Positions 10,331 to 21,660 are shown, numbered from the stretch's first letter. The stretch: DNA of 64,000 bases from Bigelowiella natans CCMP2755 (GCA_000320545.1 ADNK01000588.1:1-64000), one strand, 5' to 3'. Translations and numbers: made by a program. The notes: generated from the letters alone by a model not told the origin.

Positions 10331-13300
10331 TCATCGCTTTCGGAACTTCACCAACCACCAGGTAATAGATTCCTCTCTAACCTTATCTCCTTTGTCGCTT
10401 ACCCAGAACTCACCTTCGTCCTTAGGTTCGTGTCCATACCAGCCCTCTGCATCAAGGTCCCCCAGGACCTTATACCAGTGCTCAAAGGGTAAGTCGGGAA
10501 CAGCTAGGTAGAGTAGCTGATATTTTCCGTCCTTTATTTTCATAGCTACCCTCTCCATATTTCGTAATCCAGGGTAGCCTAGATAGACAATCTTCATGCG
10601 CCAATCGTCGTTCACCCTGACCTTATTGTTTCCATATTCCACATCGAACTTAGGTCGGGGTCCTAAACAAGGCATTGCTCGCTCCCACACAGTAGGGTTT
10701 ACTTTAACATCCTCTAGGAGCTTCTCACCGATATCATAATTCTTTAGGTGACTGATGTGGCGCAAGGTGACCCTGTTCCCATCATAGATGTAGTACTGCT
10801 TCCTCCCCTTCCTCTCGGTAACCTTTGCAACGCCACCCCAGAAGGGGTCTTGTTTATTTCTCGATCTCAGATTTACCTTGGCCCTAACATACTGTCCTTC
10901 CTTTAGAACTCGGCCATCGTACGGGACCTTCTCGTCTTCGCTCTCGGTATCGTCGTCGTTGTCGTCGCCTTCTTCCCTCTCCTTATCCTTGATACCTCCC
11001 CCAGACGTGAAGGTGTCGTTTACTAACCCTTGTATCTTGTCTGGTGTGGTGCTATTTATCCTGCTTAGGTTGGCCAAGGTGCGGTGGAGTCGCTCTACCT
11101 TGGAGTTGGACTGGGCATAGTATACAGGTGAGGCATCAATATTAGGGTGTGGTAGCTGTAGAAGAGAGGTCTCATTATCCACATGTAACTTCTTTGGTAT
11201 CTTGTTTATGCTAACTTCATCAGGGATAGCCTGGAGCTCAGACTCCCAGGTACGGTAGCAGTTAGTAAGCCTCTGCTTATATAAGCCTTTGTTCTTCTTA
11301 GCAACGTTGACCTTGATAATCTTTTTAACCCAGCACTTTCCAGTGGCCACATCAACGAAGGTAAGGTAGTGATAGCCATCGTACTTATAAACATCAATTT
11401 GCACGATATCTAAGAAGTTCCTTGCTTTGATTTTCTTAGATGCACGGCTCTTGCTGGACTCCTTGGTGGCGACGCCTGCCGCCTTCAAGCTGGAGCACCT
11501 GCAGCCACGCAGGTATGTCCTTATCTCTTTTAGCTTGTAGGGCCAGTAGTAATGGTAGAGTAGAGCAGTGATATGGTTTTCTCCTACGTGTGCAGGTCCA
11601 TGGGCGGTAAAGAGAAGGGCTCCCCTGGTCCGCCGTGGCACGTAGGTACGCCTAACATTATTAGTGTATACATATATCCTATCACTAAGTACCTCATGCT
11701 TGTGTTTGTATTTATCCAGGTGTTCTTGAAGGTGCTGGAGCTCCTCTGGCTCAGGCAGGAAGTCGCCGTCCTCGAAGGTAATCGCGTTAACCATAGGGGT
11801 GACCTGGGTAGGGACTTTCTTTTCGAACAGCCTGCTGAAATAGTCAGCAAGCTGCTTGTCTCCTGGTGCGTAGACCACTGTCCTCTTGTCCCTAAACTCT
11901 TCCGTGTCCGCCCTCATAGCTGCATACTCATCGTTAGGCGCTTCGAGCTTGCGGTCGATGCCTAGGAGGGGCTTGTGGTCAGTCATTAAGGTGAAGCTGG
12001 GCACCGACAGCAGGTAGTATCTTAGTTTCCTCTGCGCCTCAGTCATGGCTTTATACTCTCCTTTTGTAGGGCTGTACTTGGCCTCAGCTGCTGTGCAGGC
12101 CCTGCCCCACACCCGTATGATCTGCTGGTCTTGGGTAAGTACAGCAGCCATACCTAGCTTAGACCAGTCTGTCCATAGGGTAGCTGGTCTAGTAGTGTCT
12201 AGCTTAGCATTCAATAGGGTGTTGCTGCATAACTTTATTAGGTTATCGAAGTGGGCATCAAGGCCAGCCTTGGCCCACACCTTAGCGAAGCTGAGGCCTA
12301 CAGAGTTCTCCTTCCGGTAAGCAGTAGTAAAAGCAGCTGCAGTCCTAGCGTAGGTAGGGGAGAACCTACGTAGTATCCAAGCTGCAGTCTGCAAGAATGA
12401 CTTTAACTCCTTTGCATTCTTAGGTTTAGGGGCTTGCTGTAGTGCTGCTACTTTCTCGGGGTTTGGGGTGATGCGGCCTTGCTCCAGGTAATATCCACAC
12501 CACTTGATTCTTGTAGCTAGGAATGTACACTTCTGCAGTCTAATAGTAAAACCGAAGTGTGCAAACCTAATAAATATATTTTCCAGGAGGAAGATCTGAG
12601 CGACGACTGTGTTGGTACATATTATGTCATCATCCACATACACAAACACAAACACCCACAACACAGACGCCATCCCATCATGTGTGTATGCCCTGTAGTT
12701 CTGACTACTGAACGCATCCCCTGATATGCTTAGGCCGTAAGGGAATACGACGAAGTGCCACTTCCTGTGCCTGCTGGAGAACGCGGTAATGGGGCGGGAG
12801 GTTTTGTGGATGGGTGTCTGCATGTATGATTCATTTTTATCTAGGGAAGAGTAGTATTTGTATCCTATGACGTGTTCAATAACGTCATCTATCCTTGGTG
12901 TAGGTGTCTGGATCCTCTTTATTACTCGGTTGTGGCGGATGAAGTTGTGCGCCAGGCGGAAGAAAGGGTAAGTAGGTTTCTTAGCTAGCACATGTCTCAC
13001 GTTCCATGGTGAGTTGCTTGGCTCTATCTTCCCTTCCTTTGCCCATTCATTGATCTGCCACTCTATCTTTTCCCAGTCCGCTTCCGGTCGCCTATGTTCT
13101 GGGTCATTGATGATGCACTCTTCGTATCCCTTCTTTAGCTCGATCTTTACTGGGGTAAGCTTGCTGGAGGGCTTCGTCGTCGGCTTGGTGATGTCAGAGT
13201 ACTTCTCGTTTAATATTTTATTAATGTACTTTTTGCCTTTGTCGATATCCCAATCATCAGCTGGGGGGGTCTTGTCCAGTAGCTCCGTTATCTGTCGGAT

Positions 13301-15304
13301 GGTCTTGCCGGGGTTCTTCTTCCGTAGCTCGGTAGGTGTAGGTAGCTTGTTGTCCGCTAGGTCCATAAACTCTAACGCATTAACGCTTGACTCAGAGGTC
13401 CACTCGTCAAGCCGTATCATGTTCTGGCTGATGGTCCTGCCTGACTTCTTTGGCAACTTAGCAAAGTATATCTTGTGATTGTAGAATGATATGATCCCCC
13501 CTAATTTTTCTAGGGCATCCTGTCCGAGGAGTAGTTCCATGGATAAAGTCATGGCTACTCGGGTCTTGATTTGGGTCTCCGCGTCGCTGCCAGGTATCTG
13601 TAGCTTTAGCATTAGCTCACCGACGGTCTTCATGGAAGAGCTTCCGTCTGCTTGAGCATATTTACGTTCTTTCTTAGTCACTTGATCCAATAGTCCTAAC
13701 CTTCTTACTGTGCTTAGGCTTATGAAGGACTTCGGCATGCTGCCACTATCCCAAAGGGCAGGTAGTTTCTTGTAGTCTCCGTAGCTGTCTTTAACTTTAA
13801 CCTTGGTCATAGCAACTTTGATAGTCCTGTTAGCGTCTTCGTCATTAATGTTGCATACTCCTAAGTTCTTTATGTCGTCTAGGGTCATGGGCTTGTCTTG
13901 GTCCTGCGTTGCTGGTACTGCTGTCTTCGTCGGCGCCTGCTTAAGGTGATCTAATATTCCGTTTATCTGCTGCTGTATAGCATTGATACTGTTCTGCTTT
14001 TTGTTCTTATATTTATTGTTCTTCCCGTTGTTGCTGCCTTGCCATTTGCTGTTGTTATATCCTTGTCCTCTGCCTTTCTTTCTCTTTAACTTCTCGTAGT
14101 GTTCGTTGAGCTGCCTGATCGTCATCCTGGGTCGTCCTTCTTTCCTGTCTCTGCAGTCTTTAGCGGTGTGTTTCCCTTTACGTGAGCAGTATCCGCAACG
14201 TCGGTTACCTTCCCTGTCCTTGTACCAGTCTCGCTGCGGCTTAATAGCGTTAATGTTTCCTATGCCAGGTACCTTAGGGCTGGTAAACTTGCGGTCCTGC
14301 TCCTGCTCGCGTAGGGATATAGCCTGCACTGCTGCCTCCATCGTGGTGTAGCCTTTCTCCGTAACGTAAGTGGATTCCTTTATCTTTAACTTGAACTCTT
14401 CAAACCTTGCCTGATCATCACCTGTGTTGTAATTAAAATCATGTAGTTCGTCGATCATATCCTGGAAGCGCGTGGCAAAGTCTCTAACAGGTTCTCTCTC
14501 ATGCTGCATCATTGCTCTGTATTTTCTAATAGCCTGGGGTAGGGAGTTAGCATCCTGTTCATTTACAAAAGCCTTCATTATCGCCTCAACGTCTCGTAGC
14601 CCACTAACTGTAGTGTGTATTTTCTCTAGCTGCCTGATCCGGGTCCTGCCTGTCTCGTAAAGGTCCATGGCTTGCTTTATTATAGCTAGCCATTTGAGCT
14701 TGTCGTTTTCGGTGGGGTTAGGGGTAAAGTCGCAGAGTATACTCCTAGCGTTCTTCCACCACCTCCTTGCCTCACCTCTTTTCCCGTTGTATTTCGTTAT
14801 CATAACCGGTGCTGTTTTAACAGACATGAACTGGGTGTTCCGCTGTACCGGCTGCTGCTGCTTGACGGTGCTCTGGGTCGTCCCCCGCGAGGCGCCCAGA
14901 CCCCCGTCGTTCCTAAACAAAGCTGCCCACTCTGGAGGTAAGTCTGCTTCGTAATCCATGATGTCCTGCATGATAGCTGCCCAAACATCATGTGTCTGAT
15001 ACTTGTATTCTATCGATACTTTCAGTTTGGCGTAGTTGCTCGCCCTGGGTCGCAAGGCTCGTAATGCCATTACGACCTTCTTGCTTTCGGCGGCCACGTC
15101 CTCGTCGTCCGCCTCGTAGAAGTTCTCCAGTGCCTCTGCTGCTGCATCTGCTTTCTTAATCCCGGGTGCTGGTCCCGGCGGTGCCTGTGGAGGTGTTCCT
15201 CCTCCTTCCTTAGCGTCCGTATCGCCCTTCCTTTCCTGTTTCTGCTCGTGCCCTTGCACGGCCTGCGAGCCAAAGTCCTGCTGTTCTTCTAGCTGCTGTG
15301 ACAT
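10331..15304 (-). CDS. Gag-Pol polyprotein of the Ty3-like element
   Basis: A single 1657-aa frame joins Gag and Pol without a frameshift. Gag spans roughly residues 1-490, with a zinc knuckle at 370-384 of spacing CX2CX5HX4C. The aspartic protease site is DSG at 519-521. Reverse transcriptase lies around 720-960 with the first catalytic Asp in SSLDKNESY (about 822) and YVDDD at 889-893. RNase H follows, with TDWSKLGMAAVL, an EYKAM glutamate and TDHKPL. Integrase has an HX3H...CXC zinc-binding-like region, then acidic residues in VQIDVY, HVDNE and KVERLHRTL. A GPF-like segment (DPFWGGVAKV) and HISHLK close the integrase. About 130 unassigned residues follow. The start ATG at 15304 lies 40 bp inside the 5' LTR. 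Confidence 0.95.
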   Translation of the reverse strand: MSQQLEEQQDFGSQAVQGHEQKQERKGDTDAKEGGGTPPQAPPGPAPGIKKADAAAEALENFYEADDEDVAAESKKVVMALRALRPRASNYAKLKVSIEYKYQTHDVWAAIMQDIMDYEADLPPEWAALFRNDGGLGASRGTTQSTVKQQQPVQRNTQFMSVKTAPVMITKYNGKRGEARRWWKNARSILCDFTPNPTENDKLKWLAIIKQAMDLYETGRTRIRQLEKIHTTVSGLRDVEAIMKAFVNEQDANSLPQAIRKYRAMMQHEREPVRDFATRFQDMIDELHDFNYNTGDDQARFEEFKLKIKESTYVTEKGYTTMEAAVQAISLREQEQDRKFTSPKVPGIGNINAIKPQRDWYKDREGNRRCGYCSRKGKHTAKDCRDRKEGRPRMTIRQLNEHYEKLKRKKGRGQGYNNSKWQGSNNGKNNKYKNKKQNSINAIQQQINGILDHLKQAPTKTAVPATQDQDKPMTLDDIKNLGVCNINDEDANRTIKVAMTKVKVKDSYGDYKKLPALWDSGSMPKSFISLSTVRRLGLLDQVTKKERKYAQADGSSSMKTVGELMLKLQIPGSDAETQIKTRVAMTLSMELLLGQDALEKLGGIISFYNHKIYFAKLPKKSGRTISQNMIRLDEWTSESSVNALEFMDLADNKLPTPTELRKKNPGKTIRQITELLDKTPPADDWDIDKGKKYINKILNEKYSDITKPTTKPSSKLTPVKIELKKGYEECIINDPEHRRPEADWEKIEWQINEWAKEGKIEPSNSPWNVRHVLAKKPTYPFFRLAHNFIRHNRVIKRIQTPTPRIDDVIEHVIGYKYYSSLDKNESYMQTPIHKTSRPITAFSSRHRKWHFVVFPYGLSISGDAFSSQNYRAYTHDGMASVLWVFVFVYVDDDIICTNTVVAQIFLLENIFIRFAHFGFTIRLQKCTFLATRIKWCGYYLEQGRITPNPEKVAALQQAPKPKNAKELKSFLQTAAWILRRFSPTYARTAAAFTTAYRKENSVGLSFAKVWAKAGLDAHFDNLIKLCSNTLLNAKLDTTRPATLWTDWSKLGMAAVLTQDQQIIRVWGRACTAAEAKYSPTKGEYKAMTEAQRKLRYYLLSVPSFTLMTDHKPLLGIDRKLEAPNDEYAAMRADTEEFRDKRTVVYAPGDKQLADYFSRLFEKKVPTQVTPMVNAITFEDGDFLPEPEELQHLQEHLDKYKHKHEVLSDRIYVYTNNVRRTYVPRRTRGALLFTAHGPAHVGENHITALLYHYYWPYKLKEIRTYLRGCRCSSLKAAGVATKESSKSRASKKIKARNFLDIVQIDVYKYDGYHYLTFVDVATGKCWVKKIIKVNVAKKNKGLYKQRLTNCYRTWESELQAIPDEVSINKIPKKLHVDNETSLLQLPHPNIDASPVYYAQSNSKVERLHRTLANLSRINSTTPDKIQGLVNDTFTSGGGIKDKEREEGDDNDDDTESEDEKVPYDGRVLKEGQYVRAKVNLRSRNKQDPFWGGVAKVTERKGRKQYYIYDGNRVTLRHISHLKNYDIGEKLLEDVKVNPTVWERAMPCLGPRPKFDVEYGNNKVRVNDDWRMKIVYLGYPGLRNMERVAMKIKDGKYQLLYLAVPDLPFEHWYKVLGDLDAEGWYGHEPKDEGEFWVSDKGDKVREESITWWLVKFRKR

Positions 15305-15322
15305 TGTTAGTCAAATCGTTTC

Positions 15323-15338
15323 CCGTGTGTGGAAGCCA
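15323..15338 (-). promoter_or_regulatory. Candidate tRNA primer-binding site
   Basis: On the element's sense strand the sequence TGGCTTCCACACACGG begins 5 nt after the 5' LTR. It starts with the TGG expected opposite a tRNA CCA end. Which tRNA it matches was not determined. Confidence 0.5.
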
Positions 15339-15343
15339 AAGGT

Positions 15344-15669
15344 TGTTGCGCGTAAGGTGTTCACAGGCCGAGGCGCTACGTGCACAAGTAGGCAGGGGGG
15401 GGGAAAGGCACGTTTGCTTCCTTTTGAAGAGTTGTGTTTATTTTTATTAAAGATTATATTTTTATTAAATCGTGCACTGCGTAATCATTCGCGAAGCTTT
15501 CGCGAATGCCGCCGCACGTGGGGCAGCACACTTCCGGTGTGCTGCCATGAGTCCCGCCGGAACCCACGTGCCTATGCTGTATTAATATCTACGTTATCTA
15601 TATTCTATATCCGCGACAACCCCTTTGTTGTCGCACGTGACTTGTGCCCGCGTAGTGGTACGCGCTACA
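15344..15669 (-). repeat. 5' LTR of the retrotransposon
   Basis: Same 326-bp sequence as the left LTR, TG...CA ends. The element's promoter should lie here, reading toward lower coordinates. Confidence 0.97.
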
Positions 15670-17061
15670 ACGTGACCTGCCAACTGAGAGCACACACAAC
15701 ACGAATGGTGCATCACAAGTGTGATGATTGATCTCGCAGCGACCACGTGTGTGCATGTGTGCATGTGTGCACGTGTGATTCATTCAGCACCACTTTGTTG
15801 CACAACTTCTTGGCGGGCACTCGCTAGCTCGCATCGCACCCGGCACGCTGCATGCCCAGGACGCAAGAAGTGACAAAAAGCAGGATCGCAGATCGAGGCA
15901 CGATGATTTTTGCCGGCACATGATGCAACGTGGTGCGTGCGATGAAATGTGATGTGATGTGTGATGCGACACGATGCGATGTCTGCGCTTGAGTGCACGC
16001 ATGTGCATGCGTGATCATTGTGTGAAGCGATACCGCTAGACCGCCTAGCTAGCTAGTGAGGTGTGATCGCGAACAAACCAGCACACCTCTTGCTAGCTTG
16101 GCTTGCCGGCCTCTCTGCCCCTGCATGCTGCTCGTCTGAATTTTGGACTTCGATGCTGATGCTCACGTGGAAATCATGCCAGGCACGCGCCTGCACAAGT
16201 CTCGAAGGAATGAACGAATGAAGCATTTTCTGAGGCCGATTCATTGCGATGGACATTTCAACAACACTTGAATTTGTGAATGGTTGTTGAAGTGATTCCA
16301 ATTGTGCTGCTAGCAAGCTGGCTCAAATGACCAAAAAGTTTGCCACAACGCAGGTGAAATCACCACTCAAAGTTTGAAAGTGGGTGTCGCTAAAAAAGGA
16401 CAGCTCTTCCACGAACTTTGGATTTGTGATTGTTCTGATGCAAGGTTTAAAAGAAAAGACAGCTACGCAAGAGGGCTCTTCCTAGGCGGAAATTTCCATC
16501 TGCGCAATTCATCTCACCATAGCAATCGACAATTTGACCACAGTGTTCTGGAAGTGAGACTCGCCCTTTTTCTGATGCGACTTCGGCGAACCGTTTACTC
16601 ACGCAGATCTCACAGGCGCTCATGCAAACCATTGCCAAAGAGAGCGATGGCTTTTCATCAGAATGCTAGCTCATTTGATAAAAAATTTGCTCGCAGAGCA
16701 AAGCTTCAACGACAGCGACAGCTGTAAGCCCGGGATTACTTAAATCACTGGGAATTGTGCAAAAAGACCTGCGAAAATGGCGTAATTTCCGTTCTCACTG
16801 GAGCCATTTCTCTTCCCGTGCATCCGTGCGTTCGATGCGTCCAACGCGTCCAACCGACCACATCCGGGCACAGGAACGAAAAGAAGTCACTCATTAAAGC
16901 ATAAACAAAGGTTGCGAAAAGATGTGGAGGAGACTAATTTTATTACGGCAAGAAACCGTTTGTGACGCGATCGCATCCTTTCGCGTAGTAGGTATTAATT
17001 TTGGTTTTATCACAACACAAAGCCGCTTGACAAAGCTCCCGGAGGTGGCCTCTATTTCACC
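15670..17061. other. Gene-free spacer rich in GATG and TGCA words
   Basis: No supported gene. 15690-16070 is dominated by words such as GTGTGATG, GATGCGAT and TGCATG. Short open frames on both strands look like shadows. AT content rises toward the G-alpha start. Confidence 0.55.
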
Positions 17062-19434
17062 ATGGGGGCCTGCTCTTCAAACGTTCTCTTAATGCTAAAT
17101 AATCTTGGCTTAAATGAATACGACATACAACTTAGTTAGTTGCTGTCATGGTTGTTTGAAAGGAGGAGGTCTTAGTTGATCGGAACATTGAGAAGCACAT
17201 GAAGGTGCATCCAGTCAAAAAATATCAATGTGTCGAATTACGTTCTAATTGAGTTCTTTACAAAACAGAGGGACGCCGAGAGTCAAAGAAATGTACCGAT
17301 ATGTTGGAGGATGATGTTCAATGTGTACTAATTGATGTTGCTCATTAGTTGCATAGACTTCTCTTGCTTGGAGCAGGAGAAAGCGGAAAGTCGACGATTT
17401 ATAAGCAGGTAGTATCTTATCTATACCAAGGAAAAACTTGAGGGCCTTGCTTTTTGAAAGAGTGTAGACGTTTATGGTAAAGGCTATTCTACGCATGCAA
17501 GGTGTAGCAAAACAATTATTAAATGACAAATATGCAACTGAACGTTACCTTCTCATCAGGATGCAGTATTCTTCAATAATACATGCCAATGTAATAAGAT
17601 CGATGAGAACTTTAATACTCGAAAGGTAGTCTCGTAGCCGATTATTTGAGTGTTATAATTGTGCACATATATTTTGCAATTTTGTGTTTCTCTACGTTCT
17701 CAAGTGAAAAGAGGACAAATCTCAGCGATTTTAAAGTAAAAGAGTTATTCGTCCTTCTTTCATTTTTTATAACAATCTCAGTGGCTTGCTATTCCAGGAA
17801 ACAATTTGCGATGCTAAAGAGTTTTCTATCTCACCCGACTTACAAGAAGCGACGAACGCGGTTGAGAAGATTTTCAATGAACTTTCGAACAAAGTTGAGT
17901 ACCACCCTTCAATTTTAGGTATTGAACGCGAGAAGAGATCAAAACGCGGTAAATGCTTCATGATTCTCGCTTTCATGATTCAAATAAATCGTATTTCATC
18001 TTGTATGTTACTTAGATGTACGTGCTAACCCCAGAGTTAGCTTCAGACGTGGAATGTCTGTGGCAGGTAACTCGTGAAACTCTCGAAATGCTTTCCAACC
18101 AAAAAATGGCTCAAGTTTCAATACATTTCGACGTTTAATGCAGGATAAAGGAGTTAGGAGGACCTACGAAGAACGGTCAACATTGTATTAGAAACTGAAT
18201 CTTTGTATTCACATTTTAAGTGTTTGTGAACAGAGCAAAGTTTCAACTATTTGACTCCGCTGATTACTTTTTCGATCGTGTACATCAAATTTAAATTAAA
18301 AAACAGGACTACAATCATTATTGAGTGCGTTTAATCTAAAGGTGAAAGAGCTTGCTATGGAGGCATACGTACCATCCTTCGAGCACATGTTAAGGTGGTG
18401 GTTATATTGAAATTTACTATTTATATTGAGTATAAAATAAATACTAGATGTCGAGTCCAGACTACGGGGATCCATGAACACGAATTTTCAATTGATAATG
18501 TATTCTTATAATCTATTCTTGAATCATTTGTCCGGCATCTAGCACCATTTTCGATAATGAAGAAATCGAAAAATTGAAAATCATAGAACATCTTTCGGAT
18601 CGTTGACGTTGGTGGCCAAAGAAGTGAACGAAAGAAATGGATACGGTACTCTTCAAAAAATTATTTAAGTGGTTTTGTTATTAAATCATGAAATTCAGAT
18701 GCTTTGAAGGCGTCACGTGCGTAGTATTTGTGGCGGCAATTAGTACATACGATCAGGTCTTCATGTGTCAAATTGATTCTATGCCAAATGTGAAATTTGT
18801 ACTGTTTTGCCGACAGGTCTTATTTGAGGACAGCGAAACAAATCGATTACACGAGGTCATTATGCGACCAATGAAAATTTTTAATTTGATTGTAAGTTAA
18901 CATACAATAAAATTTCAGGCATTAAATCTTTTTGAAGAAGTATCTAACGCAGAAGTATGCATCTGCGAGTAATTTGCAGAGACCCCCTTGATGTAATTTG
19001 TGTTATTATGTGTCCAATTAGTGGTTCACGAAGACATCTATGATTCTATTTCTGAATAAGGTTTGCATAAATACTTCCTTTCTATTATATTTCATAACAT
19101 GAAGCAATTTGTCAGTCGGATCTCTACGCTAAGAAGATAAAAAAAGTACCCATTACGGTTTGCCCAGGTAGATCATCCATGCATTGAGAAATTTGGCTAA
19201 TCGTGTGGCTTCTTAAAAGCATTAAGAGACTATAACGGGCCTGAGTCGGATGCCAACTTATCCCTGAAGTACATGGCAGCGGTAAGATCTCCATGCAAGG
19301 CACATCAAAACTTCAACAAGATGCTCCCATAATTAGGCATTCTTGGACTGTAACAGAACTGGTAAACCCGTATACGTGCACGTGACTTGTGCCACAAATA
19401 GGTAGCCAACACAAAGTGATTAAGTGTCATTGTT

Positions 19435-19475
<41 letters not shown>

Positions 19476-19706
19476 TCATGCATCCAGGGAGAATTTTGAA
19501 CGAGTCTTTTTGGCAGTTAAAGATACGGTAATGTCACGCACATCCTATGCCATTACAACATGCATTCTCTCCATAATTGTACTGTGTACTGCATGCAATC
19601 ATAATTGGACTCCAGCTGTCCTTGTCAGATGCTTTTTGTTTGCCATGGTTCATAGGTTTTAAGGGAAAATTTGAGACGTGCCGGATTGCTAGTACAACAC
19701 AATTAG
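17062..19706 (+). CDS. Heterotrimeric G-protein alpha subunit (many short exons)
   Basis: G-alpha subunits bind GTP and relay signals from membrane receptors. The start ATG 17062 gives MGACSSN, with Gly2 for myristoylation and Cys4 for palmitoylation. Exons at 17062-17082, 17163-17204, 17269-17292 and 17349-17408 join in frame to the P-loop LHRLLLLGAGESGKSTIYKQ. Later exons give KFQLFDSADYFFDR, LRCRVQTTGI (switch I, with its Arg), FRIVDVGGQRSERKKW (switch II, catalytic Gln present), CFEGVTCVVFVAAIS, VLFEDSETNRLHE, WFTKTSMILFLNK, DYNGPESDANLSLKYMAA, AFLDCN, VHVTCAT and ENFERVFLAVKDT. The last exon, 19656-19706, encodes the typical C-terminal helix NLRRAGLL plus VQHN. The exon(s) around 17420-17630 are not fully resolved. 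All GTP-binding motifs look intact, so it should be a working GTPase. Confidence 0.92.
19439..19467. repeat. (TA)n microsatellite in a G-alpha intron
   Basis: Lies between the TCAT exon and the ENFERVFLAVKDT exon. Confidence 0.9.
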
Positions 19707-19822
19707 TCAATATCGACACTCCTCCTTCGCAAAAGATTTTTCGTTTTTGACTTTGCATTCGTCGTTGCCGTAATGTAGACATTAATAGCGGTTATCGACA
19801 TGTCTAGATGTCAGAGTGCATC

Positions 19823-19922
19823 GCATCAAAGTTCCTAAATGTAACTAATTGTATTAAATTAATTAACTTGTATTAGCATCAAAGTTCCTAAATGTAACTA
19901 ATTTCATTAAATTAATTAACTT
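19823..19922. repeat. Two-copy tandem repeat with 53-bp period
   Basis: GCATCAAAGTTCCTAAATGT begins at 19823 and again at 19876. The copies differ by two bases within the AT-rich part. Confidence 0.9.
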
Positions 19923-20500
19923 ATTATTTCCTAGTACACGCTGTTGTTTTTCCTTTTGCCTTCTTCATTGAGCACTGCTACTTTGTTGTGCACTTCTTGC
20001 GTGCACAATGACATCTGTCATGTTGGTTGAAGGTTTGTATCGTTGATGATGGACACCACAATGGACAGCGCATGCATTGCATACGTGACATGTCCAAATT
20101 GAGGCTCAAGGTGCAAATGCAAGCAGTTGTAAATGGACCTGCGCAATGGCGCACTCTGTGCAGCCATTTTCCGTCCCAGTGTGAATCCAATTGGCGCAGC
20201 TCACCAATGTAATGATTGTAATTTGTAAATTTTCACAACATGATGCACACGCGCCTATCTCAGCATGCAATCTAGCAATGCAGCATCGCATGCTTGGCAA
20301 GGTGCGCAACTTTCAACAAACACTATCTACTTCGATATCCTCGGCCTCGGGTTTTCTTCCACGGCTTCATCTTACCGGTGTTAAGATGTTTCGGCCTCAT
20401 GTCTGCTATGTGCTTGTCAGCCTGGTCATTTATCACATCAAACATCAGATGAGCAAATGAATGCCATGTGACATCATGTATGCATGTATATCCAGATGAA

Positions 20501-20534
<34 letters not shown>

Positions 20535-20542
20535 TTTAAGAG

Positions 20543-20589
<47 letters not shown>

Positions 20590-20680
20590 GAGAGAGACAC
20601 CGACTGGTTCAAAATAAGAAAATTATGATTTCCTATTACCACTCCTCGTTGCCCACGCGACAGAATTGCAGCTTGTCTCT
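19923..20680. other. Gene-free spacer
   Basis: TGCA- and GATG-rich DNA like that at 15.7-16.3 kb, then an (AT)n run at 20504-20531 and an (AG)n run at 20549-20586. No supported gene. Confidence 0.55.
20504..20586. repeat. (AT)n and (AG)n microsatellites
   Basis: AT run followed 18 bp later by a long AG run, just past the likely 3' end of the minus-strand gene. Confidence 0.9.
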
Positions 20681-20689
20681 TTCTGAAAA

Positions 20690-21370
20690 GCTTCCTCTCC
20701 TTCAACTTCAGCTTGAAGTCCTTCTCGGATGTTGCCTTTAGTTCCTTCATCAGCTAAGATATCAACAGTAATAACTTTAATATGGATGCATATGGCGTCC
20801 GTCCGCATATCGACACATTTACTAGCACTTCCCACGAACAAATGCGAGCAGCAGCAGCTGCTGCTGCTGACTGGGAAGAGACAAAAAAGCAATCAGCTAA
20901 ACTGCTACACAATCGTACCTTCTTCTTCTTTATCTCCTTCAGATCGATATTTAGCGTGTCCTTGAGCAGTCCTCTGACGGTTGGAAAATACAGCTTATGT
21001 CTTGCATATCACATGTGAAAGATTCAACGGCACTGAGTACATGCGATTACTATCCCCCCAGGCAATGGAAGACACAACCGTATCCTCCCGTTTCATGAAG
21101 ATTTCAAACCTCAGAGCTCGGCATTATCGTGCCAGCCCCGTTCGAATGCGAGTGGTGGTGGCGATGATGATTGATAATGCTTCATATTGCATGCTGCTAA
21201 TGACAAGCCGTGGTGGTGACGACTTCCAACATCGCTAGATGCAATTACCGCTGGATAACGTCTTCCCGCCGTATCTTCTTCCACGCAATTGTTGCCTGAA
21301 ACGTGACGAAGATGCGAAGGACGGCGACAATATGTATGTCCGCATTATACTCTAAACTTTTACACAGTAT

Positions 21371-21418
<48 letters not shown>

Positions 21419-21627
21419 AGAGAGAGAGAGAGGGGGGGCGGGGGCGGGAGAGGGAAGAAACAGTCGTTCTCCGAACAACTAAAGCAATGCGATCTCATCT
21501 CATACATACGTCCGAGTCGTTCTTGCGAGGCAGCAGATCCTCGCCGCCGTGCGCATCCAGGTACTTGTTGCGCGGCATCAGCGTCTGATGGAGAACAGCA
21601 TGAATAAGGTTTGATGCGGGGGAGGAG

Positions 21628-21660
<33 letters not shown>

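Larger units (their letters stand above)
9954..15669 (-). mobile_element. Intact Ty3-like LTR retrotransposon
   Basis: Two 326-bp direct repeats (9954-10279 and 15344-15669) start TG and end CA and are identical by eye along their full length. They are flanked by a 4-bp direct repeat ACGT (9950-9953 and 15670-15673), a likely target-site duplication. The internal part carries one long open frame on the minus strand without a stop, so the 5' LTR is the right-hand one. A candidate primer-binding site and a purine-rich tract lie at the expected inner edges. Identical LTRs and an intact frame mean a recent insertion that may still be active. Domain order (protease, RT, RNase H, integrase) places it in the Ty3 group. 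Confidence 0.95.

Noticed and set aside
10331-15304. Many open frames on the + strand across 10.3-15.3 kb
   Set aside because: They are antisense shadows of the long retrotransposon frame and have no domain content.
15690-16330. Overlapping minus-strand frames in the GATG-rich spacer
   Set aside because: Low-complexity word composition explains the lack of stops; no splice signals or domains.
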